Positions 13,073 to 25,374 of a DNA stretch of 64,000 nucleotides are shown here, in pieces. Numbering within the stretch: position 1 is the first letter of the stretch; every line of letters starts with the position of its first letter. Source of the stretch: Adenanthera pavonina (Eukaryota > Streptophyta > Magnoliopsida > Fabales > Fabaceae); the NCBI GenBank assembly GCA_026686845.1, contig JAIVEN010000022.1, forward strand, positions 24,774,001 through 24,838,000. Reading direction: 5' to 3'. Below the pieces are notes generated by a model that did not search any database, was not told the origin of the DNA, and was given only the letters and a program-made list of their open reading frames with translations. A program made the position numbers and the translations under genes.

Positions 13073-14099
13073 TATACATTCTAGTTGGCTATTGTAAAAT
13101 TTTGGTAAGTTGGGCCTCAAAGAGACTCCATTTTGCCTCAAATATGAAAGAAGAAAAAAAATTTATACATACCAATAAATTTAACTCATTTAATTTGTAG
13201 TTAAAAATATTTTTTTTTCAAAATTATCCTCAGTTAATATATTTTCATTTGCATTAAATTAATACTTATTAAAAATCATAATAACTGAGGAGTATTGCTT
13301 TTTTTTTTTTAATGGGAAGCTGAGGAGTATTGCTAGAATATCTTTATAGAAATCTATATTTTTGTTATATTTTGCACTAAACCTCTCTCAAAAATTCTTT
13401 TATATGAGGGAGTACTTGAGATCATAGAGGCATTGATATTAGTAGTAAGATTTAGATTCCCAGGGATCATGCTTTTACCAATTGGATTAACTTTTGTGGA
13501 CGCATGCAAATTCACAGTTCGCCTAGTGGGGATATTTTGATGCATTACATTTCAATTACAGTGAATTCGGACTAAATATTATAAGAAATCTGCCGACTGG
13601 TGCCTAACATCTTCCTTTTTGTTGCAATGAAATGAGTCTATGACACTTCTGCTTTTCATTTCTGCTACCATTGCTTTTCCCCAAAAAAAAAAACTTAACT
13701 AACACACCTCTAAATCTTGAAATAATTTTGCTTTGGAAAAAATAAAGAAAATAAAGTTCTTTATTCTTAATAACAGCCAAATAGACAATACATTAGCAAG
13801 CCGTCCCTTTATCTATAATACAGAAAGAAAAGGATCAATTATTACCAACTTCGCCAATAAAAATGAAACATTACATTTTATTTCCTTCAAACAAAAATCC
13901 AATTGTAAAATTAGCATAACTTATAAAACGTTCAAAAAAAAATGTAAAAGAACATCTACCCTAATATCATAAGTTTCTTGCGAATATTATAAATACTTCA
14001 TGTGGATGCAAGAGACTCTAAGACCTCAACATACAATTTACAATGTACACGAAAATTAAGGTAGAAGGATATCAAGTTCAAATGTCTGAGAGTTCACTT
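13073..14099. other. intergenic DNA between convergent gene ends
   Basis: This AT-rich spacer separates the 3' ends of SEC16 and the asparaginyl-tRNA synthetase gene. It contains a tiny duplication-flanked poly-T insertion (13285-13334, listed separately) and no gene. The synthetase 3' UTR must occupy its right end on the - strand. Confidence 0.55.
13285..13334 (-). mobile_element. tiny poly-T insertion with 15-bp target duplication
   Basis: The 15-mer CTGAGGAGTATTGCT occurs at 13285-13299 and again, perfectly, at 13320-13334. Between the copies lie only 20 bases, 11 T's followed by AATGGGAAG. A direct duplication flanking a homopolymer tail is the signature of target-primed reverse transcription. 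This therefore looks like an extremely 5'-truncated retroposon on the - strand, although replication slippage is possible. Confidence 0.4.
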
Positions 14100-17000
14100 C
14101 TAAAATTCAGCAGAACCAGGGGTTCGAGGAAAAGGGATGACATCCCTTATATTGTCCATTCCTGTTGCAAATTGCACAAGCCTTTCAAAACCCAAACCAA
14201 ATCCTGCATGAGGTACTGCAAACATGGAAACATGGTAATCAAAGCCTGTATCAGAGCATGAATTTCTCGGTATGAATGGAGTTTCTTCGATAAATTCAAT
14301 ATATCAGTTTCTGTGCATAAGCTCTGCATTTATGAATTGATGTTTAAAATTTGGGACAGAGGGAGGGAGTGAGGGAGCTTATAACAACGATGTTTAACAT
14401 TTGTGAGGGAAGTGTCAAATGATTTAGTTCATGATTTATGAGTAACTAACAGAAGCTGAAAGGGAAAGACTTCTGACCTGAACCATATCGCCGCAAATCA
14501 AGATACCACCAATATGCATCCTTATTCAGCTTTAAGTCATCTAAACGAGCTTCTAGAAGCTCAAGACGTTCTTCTCTCTGGCTTCCACCAATAAGTTCAC
14601 CAATCTGACCAAGAGAAAAAGTCATAAGGTCATTAACTAATGTTGCATAAACCAAAACAAAAGTTTTTCCTTGTTTTCAAGATAAAAAAGACCAAAAGCA
14701 AAAATGTTTTGGGGGCCATCGCTTGTATGTAATTACAGAAGGCCACTTTTCACCAGCCTTGGATCGTCATGCTGTAGCACAATTCCATGTGTTCTACCAT
14801 CAGACAGACATGCATCTCAGGCTATATATATACATGATTGAAGAATAAAATTCTGGAACAAGATATTTTCGTATGTTACACACTACAAGGTTTAGCCTTC
14901 TGGAACACATTTAGTTCAGGGCTCAAAACTACGTTCATGTTCCCCATCCACAAGCACTAAAACACCAAACCTAACAGGCAATTTCATCACTAAATACTAT
15001 AGCAATACCCTATCTATTATGGACTAACACATTTGCAAAGCGAGGGAAGCTGGTGTTTCTCAATGCTGATATAATTTACCTTCCTATTTTTTGTCAGTAT
15101 TTCCAACTTGAATAACTGCTCTTTCAAATAATGCCAAGACTATCACTGTTTTCTTTTTTTCCCAATCAAAAAGACTAACTCTGTTTGATGGCAACAACAA
15201 CATGAGAGAAAATATATAATTTACCCTTGGAACTAGCACATCCATGGCAGCAACTGTCTTTCCATCATCATTCTGCCGCATATAGAATGCCTTAATATCC
15301 TGAGAAGTTGTATCCAAAAACTTCAGCACATATAGTAAATATACATAAATACTAGTATCACATTATATTATATAATGTTAAACAAGCAATGGGGGTATTT
15401 GCATTATAATCCTCTCAGTAGCTTTTACAAAGAAAAACGCAGCTAAAAAATATAGCAAGTGGATGGGTAAGAAGCAGGGCATAATTTTGGTAAAATATTC
15501 TCATTTTATAATAAGTTTTCTCAGTCAATTCAACCAATCCTTTTGTTTTTTTTGGGTCAACAATTCAATCTTGGGAGTTTTATTGTGTAAAGAAAGTAGG
15601 GGAAAAGTAGCATGCCTTCGGATAATCTCTAATTATCACAGGGCATCCACCAAATGCCTCTTCAGTTATATAACGCTCATGCTCACTCTGCAGATCACAT
15701 CCCCATTTTACCTATAAAGGAAAATAGAAGAAGACACATTGGATACGTTAATTGGAAGCACCCAGAACATATAATTATAAAGCCTTGTAAAGGGACAAAC
15801 CAACAAGAAGCGGAATAAGCCTTAGAACATTCACTATGTCACAGAAAGGTTATTACAAGTGAAAAGTAATTTATAATTAAGATACCGGGAATTCAAATTT
15901 CTTATTTGCTCCCAAAAGCAGATCTATTGCTTCAGTGTAGGTTATTTGTACGAAGTCTTTATCTGCTACGTCCTTTTCATGAGAGAACAACAGGACACCA
16001 GAGACATCAGAGCAGATTGGTGATGAGCTAAGATGTACAGCCAAAACATCAGATAAAGAACAGCAATAAGACAGTTACACTGAAAGCTCATACACTCAAT
16101 CGATCAACGATTCCTTTCTCAATCCATGTATTGAAAAAATCCATGTCCTCCTTGCAGTTGTCTAGAACATATCTTACCTTCAAGAAACAGATATATGTAT
16201 CGTCAATCTTTAATATGAACAAATAATGTTGTAAAGCTTGCCAGAATAATCTAAATACCATGGTAACTTTATAATAGTTGTGAAGGGTGACATACTACGT
16301 ACTGTAGATAGGCAGTTGCGCAGGCCATGTCATCATTCAGATCAGCAAATGCAAGTTCCGGTTCAATCATCTTGAAAATAAATAAATAAGATAACCTCTT
16401 TTGATGTTGGTTTCATTATACATGCATGACTCGTGATAATAAAAAAGAAACAGTGAGGAATAGAAACAAAAGGAATACATTCGCCAGGGAGTCATTGGAA
16501 GACTTCCTGCTTATTCATACTACACACGGAAGAACATCATAAATTACTAACCCAAAATTCGGCCAAGTGCCTGGAAGTGTTAGAATTCTCTGCTCGGAAC
16601 GTGGGACCAAAAGTATAAACCTAAATAAGTGCAATATTCAAAGTTCATTTCTATCGCCAATTCTAGTCTGAATTTAAAATTGATAAAGTTGGCCAAATAA
16701 AAGACAAAAACAACTACAATATTTTTAAGAAAATGTTGTGTGTACATCAGAAAGAGCAGTAGCATATGTTTCAGCATTAAGTTGGCCTGAGACAGTCAAG
16801 AATGCTGGTTTACCAAAGAAGTCCTGATACACAAAATGATCGACATTGGAATCATTAAACTTCAATAACCACATTGCAAGCTTATTTATGAGGGAAGCCA
16901 AAAGAATAGATCTCACTCACTTGTGACCAGTCAATTAATCTGTTATTGACTTTTGGAATGGCATCAACAGGAGAATCGGCAGTTTCTTGAGAACTTGGTA

Positions 17001-20000
17001 TCTGTGAATTGAAGAGAGTAATCAGATTAAAAAGAAATTGAGAATGAAGAAAACAGATAATATAACAAAGACTGGCTTATGTCAATGGAATAAATCCTAG
17101 CATTTTCTTCTGTTATTTAGAAACTAATTTCCTTTATTGAGTGAAGTAAATAATCAAATGAATGCTAAATGTAGCAAGTCAACAAAATTACAGACCCTGT
17201 ATATACCAATAGAATGTGAGGGCACAGATCACACAACAGACAGATTAATAAGATCTTCAAATAATTGCTGATTGCATGAGATCAGTAGACCTTTAACTCT
17301 AATTCAGTCTTCACAGTATTTACCCACCCAGACTGACAACATCAACGATTGTCATTTGTCATTTCAAGCTATACCACCACGGAATCTTGGATAAACATTT
17401 TTTACATTAGAATTTTAGCTTCTCACTCATTTTAATTCTAAGCTTTACATTCCTCTTTTTCAGTTGTTTGGCTGTATTTTAATTTGTTTCATAATAACAC
17501 AGATTGCATGACTTCCTTGCCCCTCAAGCAGGATTTTGTAACAAATATTTTACTCAGCAGATTTCTTTTTATGGTTGGGGAGGGGTACGGGATTTGTACG
17601 CCTAAAATACAATGTGCGTCAGTATAACACATTTAATAAAAATATTCATACAAGAGGAACCATCTGATGGTCCAGTGCATACCAAGGTAGTCACACAAAA
17701 TTGTTCACCAGCCCCCTCACAATCTGAAGCTGTGATAATGGGACTTGAGACCCAGACGAACCCATTTTCTTGGAAGAACTTGTGTGTAGCATAGGCTAAC
17801 GCATTCCTAACCCTTGCAACCTGAAACCATTTTGCACCACCAAAAAAATAAGAGCCAACAGAAATTTTAGAATTTACATCACTTAAACTTCTTGAAACTT
17901 GTGCAAAACCATATACATCAAAACATCACATGCAACCAAAAAACAGGGATAAGGTCACTGCCAAATTGTCTTATATGTATAGCTTGCTGCATGAATAGAA
18001 TAATAACAGGACAAGAAGTGGACAACTTAGGAATACAACAGTGCCCTAATAGCTTGGTAGATTGCAAAACTGACAAGTTAATTGCAATAAATTCAAATAA
18101 TAAACTACTATAATCAAATTAAAGGATCGCTAATTTTAAGCACATAAACCAGTACCTAGAGATTTTACTAGTACAAGAGACACTCCATGCATTAGAGAAA
18201 ACAAACTGAGTGCAAAGAGGGAATTCATTTCAGATTGAAACAAAGTAAAACCCTGCTTCCAAAATTATTTGTTTATATCGTTCATTCATAATATGTCTGT
18301 TTTCTCAACGGCTAAACTAATCCAGGATAATCTGGTAAAAAAAAAAGTAATCTAGGATAAGAAATTCATAGACTGAATCTGTCACAATGATTTGAGGCTT
18401 GATGGTCAATCAAAAAACCAAACTGCTTGATGCAGACTCAGTACATTTTATGTACATTAAACATGCAATAAACCATCAAATATGACCAATAACTGAACCC
18501 ATAAAAATTTGGCATGCTTAAATCCAGCTCATATACATCATCTTGGCAACAACTGATCTCATATGTTAGGATGAATGCAACAAGAAGAATAATAGAAAGA
18601 ATTTCAAGATAGATACAAAATTCAACTTCTATCATTAAAGCAGATAAAATCAATTGTCACCTTATGTACAATCAAGAAAAGATGTGAAGAGGCTATCAAC
18701 TAAATATGCTAAATAAAAGAAACCATACTGCACCAAAAGTATTTGTCCTTGGACGAAGATGAGCCTTTGTCCTTAAAAACTCTCTGCTGGCCCTTTTCTT
18801 TTGGATAGGAAAGGAAGGATCACTCTTGCCAACCTAACATATAAGACAAAAGATTTGCATAAAATTGCCAGCTTGAAGCCCAAAGTTTACATGAAATAGG
18901 TGAGAGAAATGTAAGGATGGTCCGCTAGTGAAGAAAAAGGGAACCAACTATAACCATTTAAATCAATACTACTACTTTTAGATATAAGATTGTTCTGCGA
19001 TGAAGATTAGTCAACTTTGTCATTGACATAAATGCAACAAAAATCCAAGTTAGAGCATATGAAGTAAAAGAGCATTAGAGCTCCATATCACAGTCTAACT
19101 TAGACCTCAGATTCAATGGCTTAATTCAACTGTTTAACATTGAATCATTCAAAAGGAATTAAAATCAGAGCTTAAAACCAAATACTTCCACGAGCAATTT
19201 CAAAATACCTGAGGAAGCCATTATACATGCGTATGTGAGACTGTCAGAGTCAGAAGTCACAAACAAACTCACATATGCACATCCAGGCTATGAAATTAAT
19301 TGTCAAAATATGAAAATATCAAACGATGGTTTCAATGTCGGACTATCCAGTCTGTACAGCATTTAACTGAATATAAAAGCAAATAAATTGGGGAATGAAG
19401 GTTAACATTTATAAGTAAATCTTGTGAGACCGTTAAAAGAATCAATAGAACACTAACCAGTACTATTTTCTTGACCTTCAACTCCACCTTCTGCTTTGAT
19501 CCTTGGCTCTTCACCACTACTCCTTGCACCCATACAGATGCACCAGTTGTAATCAAGCCAGTTTCTACCTAATCATAAGCTCCAGAGATTTAAAAAAGCA
19601 AATACAATTTCCATATGGAATGAATAGCCCATAAATTTATAACCAAATAAAAAAAAAGAATAATCCATAAATTGAAACAATAATTTATAAGTCAAACTTC
19701 TATGAATAACAATGTCATAGTAAATAAACAGTAGACGTTGGTAGAACTTCTACAAAATAAAGTTAATAAAAATATGCTCTTTTTTCATTTGACATTAACA
19801 TGCCATCCTAACTAATCGAGTACCACGTGACTGGCACAGAGCGTAGAACACTTAAATGGCTAGAGGATGGAATTGAGGAGATGAATGTGGGACCTGGGCT
19901 GAATCAACAAGTGCGGAACATGACTATCGTGAAAAGTGAAGATGAAGGGAGATAGAGATAAATAGCACGTCACATTGAGAAGGTTCCACCAGCACCACTT

Positions 20001-21451
20001 TAGCCATGACAGGATGATTTATTAGTGTTTAATTATTTAATTATTGTATTTTCTAGCATTATAAATATTGTTGGTGGATACAGGAATAGACATCCAGTAT
20101 GATTTGCTTCTTGTGTGTTTAGGAGATTCTCCTTGGCTATTAGATTGGGAAGAGTAAGATTCTTGCTCAACCCTTTCAAGTAGATTATCATTCTTTTCTT
20201 CCTTGTTCTGTTTAAGTTATTAATGATTTCAGACTCTGGCATTACTTTCTTCAATAGAATTTTCATTTAATTATCAGATTCTGTCACTAACACATCGAAG
20301 AAACTGCGACTGCTGACACCAAACAAGTGGACCAAATGCATCCAGTGGTTAAACAATTTTATCACAAACCATTTTTTTTCCATGAGATAAGAATTATATT
20401 GAAGTCACACATCGTAGAAGATTTGGTCACTTAGGATTCTTAAATCAAGAATGTTTGCCCATACCCATTAAGAATAACCCCAAAATTTAAATTTCGAAAT
20501 TTCATTTAAAAGTAAGACTAATGCAGAAACATTTTAAAGCACTCACTTCTTCAGCGTTCAAACAACGAGGGCGTGAAGAAAATAACCCAGCATTACAAAT
20601 AATGAAAAATTTGCTCGAGCACTTTTTAACTAAGAGACAAGCATTTTGCTCATAACCTTACCTGATCATAACCGTCAGCATCTGAATCCATCACGCATTG
20701 CATGTTTGAAAGGCATGAACCATCGTTAATCTAAATAGAATTGAAGTAGAACACAGTAAGTAACAATGACGCAGCGGATACAGTAAAACGGATTATAATG
20801 ATCACTCTACAAAAGGAATTTAGACAAGGAATCCATTAAGCAGCAACATGAAATTACTGGAGGGTGTCCCTAATTTCATTAATAATTTCTATCGTTGAAT
20901 GCGAAATTCAATAATGCCAAATGACGAATCTACATTCAATCCCCATTTCTTAGGTTCCTATGAAATACGTTTCTTACAAAATCCACGACTTCGTTCAATA
21001 CAACGATACAATCAACCGCCCTTACCTCTACGAATGTAACGCTACTTTGAACTCGAAGAGTTCGAACCCATCCCTTCACGACCAGGTTCTGCCCCACGAA
21101 GTCCAACCCTTCATTAGGCACGCTCTTTATATCAACAACCTTGAGTTTCTTCCGAAATTCTCCAACTTTCCCGCGCACTTGACACCTCCGATCTTGAACG
21201 ACATCCTGCTTCGTGGTCTCTCCGGCCTCTTCGGCGATGACAGTGCAGAAGCAGCGACGTCGGGGAATCTCCGGGGAGAAGTCAGGTAAAGGAAAGGAAG
21301 GAGGTAAAATAGGCTTGGGGAGTGATGAAGGAAAGTTGGGAAGTTTGTAGGGGATTGGTTTTCGATAGAGTGAGAGATAACGAAAGGCTGCGTGAGGAGT
21401 GAGACGGAGGTGTCTGGTGGGAGCTACAGCAATAGCAGCAATGGCAGCCAT
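14100..21451 (-). CDS. Asparagine-tRNA ligase, chloroplastic/mitochondrial
   Basis: Exons (transcript order): 21451-21026, 20730-20662, 19568-19458, 18833-18729, 17820-17683, 17001-16921, 16823-16746, 16620-16552, 16370-16299, 16177-16094, 15972-15886, 15711-15616, 15299-15225, 14604-14478, 14215-14100. They join in frame to 577 residues, close to Arabidopsis NS1 (At4g17300). The enzyme attaches asparagine to tRNA-Asn in plastids and mitochondria. Residues 1 to about 70 form a basic, Pro/Ser-rich organelle transit peptide. An anticodon-binding OB fold covers about 115-205 (GWVRTLR, VWVQGVVVKSQGSKQKVEL). The class II catalytic core follows: motif 1 region SSPIITASDCEGAGEQF (exon 5), motif 2 FRAENSNTSRHLAEFW (about 344-359), and motif 3 GFGLGFERL (544-552). 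The protein ends in SAEF before TAG. All introns are GT-AG except intron 12, which uses a GC donor. Intron 2 contains about 0.5 kb of non-homologous DNA (19800-20340) of unknown origin. Confidence 0.95.
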
Positions 21452-21799
21452 TCGCGCAGCTGCTACTCACCACATCAATTGAGGCGCGCAAGGAGTCATA
21501 TCCGTTTATGCATTTGGTTGGGTTGATGGTGCCCAATGAGATTGTTGATTGAGGGTGAATTCTCATTAACGATTTAATAGTGCTTAGAACAAAATAATCA
21601 TTATCAAGTATCGATCAGTATTCATTTTATTCACTTCTTTATTTGATGTAAAATGTAAAAATATGGAAAAAAAGACACATCTGAACCCATAAGAAAAATA
21701 TTTTTCACATAGTTCCTCCAATTTTTTCAATCACCTAAAAAGAGCCAGGTGATTTGTTAAATAAATAAAAAAAGAAAAAGTAAAGTTGACAAAAATACC
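21452..21799 (-). promoter_or_regulatory. promoter/leader of the organellar AsnRS gene
   Basis: This region lies directly upstream of the synthetase start at 21451. An upstream ATG at 21566, in a different frame from the main start, opens a 94-codon frame that reads past the main start to 21282. Whether it is in the mRNA depends on the transcription start, which cannot be placed. No TATA box is assigned. Confidence 0.4.
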
Positions 21800-22662
21800 T
21801 TAACTTAGAAAATTAATTTATCTGAAAATTTAGTTGATTTCACATAAAAATTTAGTTTAATTTGAATTAGAAAATTAATTTAATTCACTTAAAAATTTAG
21901 TTAATTTTATTTGAAAATTTAATTTAACACACTTAAAAAATTTATTCTACTCATTTAAAAATTTAATTTATTTTAATTAGAAATTTAATTTTCACTTAGA
22001 ATATTAGTTCATTCCACTTAGAAATTTAGTTTAATCAACTTATAAATTTGATTTAATTAACTTAGAAAATTAGTTTAATCAATTTAAAAATTTAATTCAT
22101 TCCACTTGAAAATTTATTTCAATCCATTTAAAAGATTACTTTATTTTATTTAAAAATTTAGTTTATTTAACTTGAAAATTTAGTTGATTTCAATTGGAAA
22201 TTTAATTTTATCCATTTAGAAAATTGGTTCATTTCCGTTGAAAATTTAGTTAAATCAACTTAAAAGATTAGTTTAATTTATTTAAAAATTTAATTCATTT
22301 TACTTGAAAATTTGTTTTAGTCTATTGGAAAAATTAATTCATTCACTTAAAAACTTTGTTCATTTTACTTAGAAATTTTTAGCTTATTTAGGAAATATGT
22401 TCATTTCAATTGAAAATTTAATTTATTTTATTTGAAAATTTACTTCATTCCAATTAAAATTTTAGTTTTGTTTACTTTGAAAATTAGTTCATACTACTTA
22501 ATAATTTCATTTATTCAACTTGAAAATTTAGTTCATTTCAATTAAAAATTTAGTTCTACTTACTTAAAAAATTAGTTTATTCAACATAAAAATTTAGTTT
22601 ATTACACTTAAAAAATTATTTTAGTCTACTTAGAATTTTAATTTAATCCACTTGAAAATCAT
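21800..22662. repeat. AT-rich minisatellite with helically phased A-tracts
   Basis: About 38 degenerate tandem units of 20-24 bp (mostly 21-22) run without interruption. A typical unit is TTTAGTTCATTCCACTTGAAA: a T/A tract AAAATTTA, then a mixed block, then (A/T)CTT(A/G)(A/G)AAA. The AAAATTTA junction is the most constant part and recurs every two turns of the DNA helix. Units are diverged from each other, so the array is old. It ends at about 22662, where ordinary sequence resumes. Nothing similar appears elsewhere in the window. Confidence 0.85.
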
Positions 22663-24124
22663 ATCACTCCCTATTTTAATTGCAAGATCCAATCATTCCT
22701 TTTTTTTCTTCATCCAAGAACCAAGGTCCTTCTGAGTGATTGAAAAAATTAGAGATCTTTTGTGAGAAATATTTCTCTTACAAGATCCTAATTTATCTTT
22801 TTCCTAAAAATATTTGTCATAATATAACATTAATAACAAAATGACCATCACTCAAAAAATAAATCACCATTAATCAAACACATTAAATCAAATAGGCTCT
22901 ACAAAAAATCACGTTGTGAATAAGGAAAAAATAATGTTGGGAGAGATCAACATTTTAACGTGACATTACTCAAATTCTAGCCCAATGGACAATAATATCA
23001 TATATCAATAGTTATATATATATATATAACATATGCCCTATTAAAAAAAATTATCTATTTATATCTTTCCACACCCTTATCTTTGAGGTAGCCTTAGGTA
23101 ATCATTTTTCTTCAATTTTATTCATGTAAATGATACAAAATAAAGATTAATCAAATTGAAAAATATAAAATCAATATATAATAAATTTATTGATGAATTT
23201 TAATCTTCGTAAGTAAATCTTATTTCTTAAATCTCATATGATAAGTATATAATTAGCAGGGCGGTTTTTTCTTTTTTGGGTGAAATTAAAGTTCAAATAA
23301 TGGAATTGTGGAAACCAAAACCATTGATTGGATTACTATTTTTCTTCCCAGTTGTACTACCTAAGCTCTCAGTTTTTGTTACTTTTTGTCGGTTAATTTT
23401 TTTTTTGCCATTAATTCAATCAATTGATCTGAAACGGTCATTCCCTCTTTAATTTAGTAATACTTAATGATAAAACTACTTGAGAACGCAAACTTCTCCT
23501 ATGTGAGATTGCATACCAAGTAGGTACATGTCTGGTATGTTCTAGGAAGTTTTAGATAATATTTATTTAATATTTATATTTATAATGTGAAAATATCAAA
23601 ATGCTCTTTCCAAATTAAATTAGAAAAAAGAAACTACTGTATAGCAAACCCTAACCATGGAACCCCAGAGAGGCTACTGAAAAATACCAGCCCCATCAAA
23701 CATGAAAATCCAGCAATGCTACAGACATAAAAAAAAAAAAAAAGATCTCGCAGAAGCAACAGATGAAGAGTAAGCCATGGAAGGGACTATGGCGAGCTAG
23801 GGATGACAGCGATGGAGACGATAGCTATTGAGGCAAAAGTGAAGTGGAAATCTACAACTCATTCGGCTGTCTCTCCAATGCTGGAAATAGTGAAGAAGGG
23901 TAGAGGTGGACTTGGGGATGGGTGACACATGCATAAAAATAAATAGTTAGAGAGGGTGCTCTGACATGCTTATACATATTTGTGATTCTGAAGCCCACCA
24001 TATCATCCAGTTTGCATGCCCAATGCGGGTTACTAAAGGCCCAAGTGAGAATGAGACATCACTTTGGGGGGTTTTTTATTTATATAAATAAATATATATT
24101 TATTTATATATGAAAAAGGCGGTT
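22663..24124. other. intergenic DNA, no gene seen
   Basis: AT-rich DNA with a (TA)n run near 23017-23029, a poly-A run near 23729-23743 and an AT palindrome at about 24077-24112. A moderately GC-richer patch at 23640-24060 gives no open frame with recognisable features. Confidence 0.5.
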
Positions 24125-25374
24125 GACGACCGGCAACACTTTTTTTTTTGGAATACAAATGCCACAGTGTGACCCGTGCAAGGAAAAAAAACAATCTAGG
24201 TCATGTCAAACCTTAACAAATTTTTACAATCAAGAGAAGGATAATCTAAAATCCTGATATCAAAACTATCATAAGAAGCTTGATGAGCTAATCAATTAGC
24301 GCATTTATTCGCTTCTCTAAAATCATGATCAAAAGTGACTATCCAATCTTACATGAGAAGATCTCTGATCTTAGTGATTATACTTGAAAGGGGGTGGACC
24401 TGAGGTAAATTATGCTAGATGAGCGTGAAAGCCTCCAAAGAATCAGAGTAGACGTTGACTTTAGTAAATTTATTTTCCCAATAGAGATTAAGCCCTTCAA
24501 GAATGCCATGAAGCTCAGCAGTTGTACTAGGGTAGTAACCGAGATGCTTGTAGAAGCCCTTTTCCAGTTTCCGTGCTCGTCACGGATGAGACCTCCACAA
24601 GAGGCAGCGCCATTTGCAATACAGAGCCATCAGTATCCAATCTGATCCAGCCAGCTTTAGAAGGACACCATTTAGCTAGAGATCTATCCCGTTCCTAAAA
24701 GAGAGAATTAATTCTTGATTCGAGTTTGAGATCGTTAATTATGGTTTGAGTGCTTTTGAAAACAATATCTCCATCAAGGGTGTCTTCAACATCCGAGGAA
24801 ATGATTTGACATCTTGCTTTCCAAATGTTCCAGCAGACATGCGCAAAGAGTCTTTGCCAAGGAATTTTTCTAGTATTTGTATTTCCAATCTCATTTTTTG
24901 CATTCCAAAGAATCCAATCCTACATAGAAAGGGAAAAGAAGATATTTAGTCTTGAACATTTAAGAATTTTCAACCATACCTCCTTAGATCTCTCACAATC
25001 ATGTAGGATATGAATGGAGGAGTCAATGTTTTTACGGCCGAAAGGGCACGTTCTTTGACAAATATCATGGCCATTAGTTCTGATGAAGTTAGATTGAAAG
25101 CGATCCCAAGTAGCTTTCCAAAGAAACAATTTAATTTTTTCATAAGTGGGTCATCTCCAAATTCTTGACCAAATTTCAGAGTCAAAACCATTTTCATGCC
25201 TTTCAATCACTTTGTAGGCTAATCTAATGGTGAAGTTACCATCAGTAGAAGGATGCCAGCAAAGAATATCCTCAGGTTAAACAAGGGAGATGAGCTTAAT
25301 CACATCAGAGTGAAGGTAGCAACTCATTTTGCTAATATTTGATGTGCCCAAAGCTAGACGACTGGCAACACTTT
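24125..25374 (-). mobile_element. 5'-truncated LINE (L1-type) retrotransposon remnant
   Basis: The - strand shows, in order, pieces of the C-terminal half of a plant LINE ORF2. First comes WHPSTDGNFTIRLAYKVIER (about 25200-25250), the link after the reverse transcriptase. Next is a zf-RVT segment (25129-24920) with FLWKATW, CPFGRKNIDSSIHILHDC and VW. Last is an RNase H-like segment starting GWIRLDTDGS (about 24650) and continuing in shifted frames. A run of about ten A's on the - strand (24141-24150) is the poly-A tail. Target duplications GACGACCGGCAACACTTT (24125-24142) and GACGACTGGCAACACTTT (25357-25374) differ at one base. Stops and frameshifts make it non-coding. Confidence 0.85.

Noticed and set aside
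20033..20266. Gene within AsnRS intron 2
   Set aside because: A 77-codon low-complexity frame with no recognisable motif; the surrounding 19800-20340 DNA may be an old insertion but no ends could be defined.
21800..22662. CRISPR-like array
   Set aside because: Units are directly adjacent, diverged and AT-rich with no constant repeat and unique spacers, and the genome is a plant nuclear genome.
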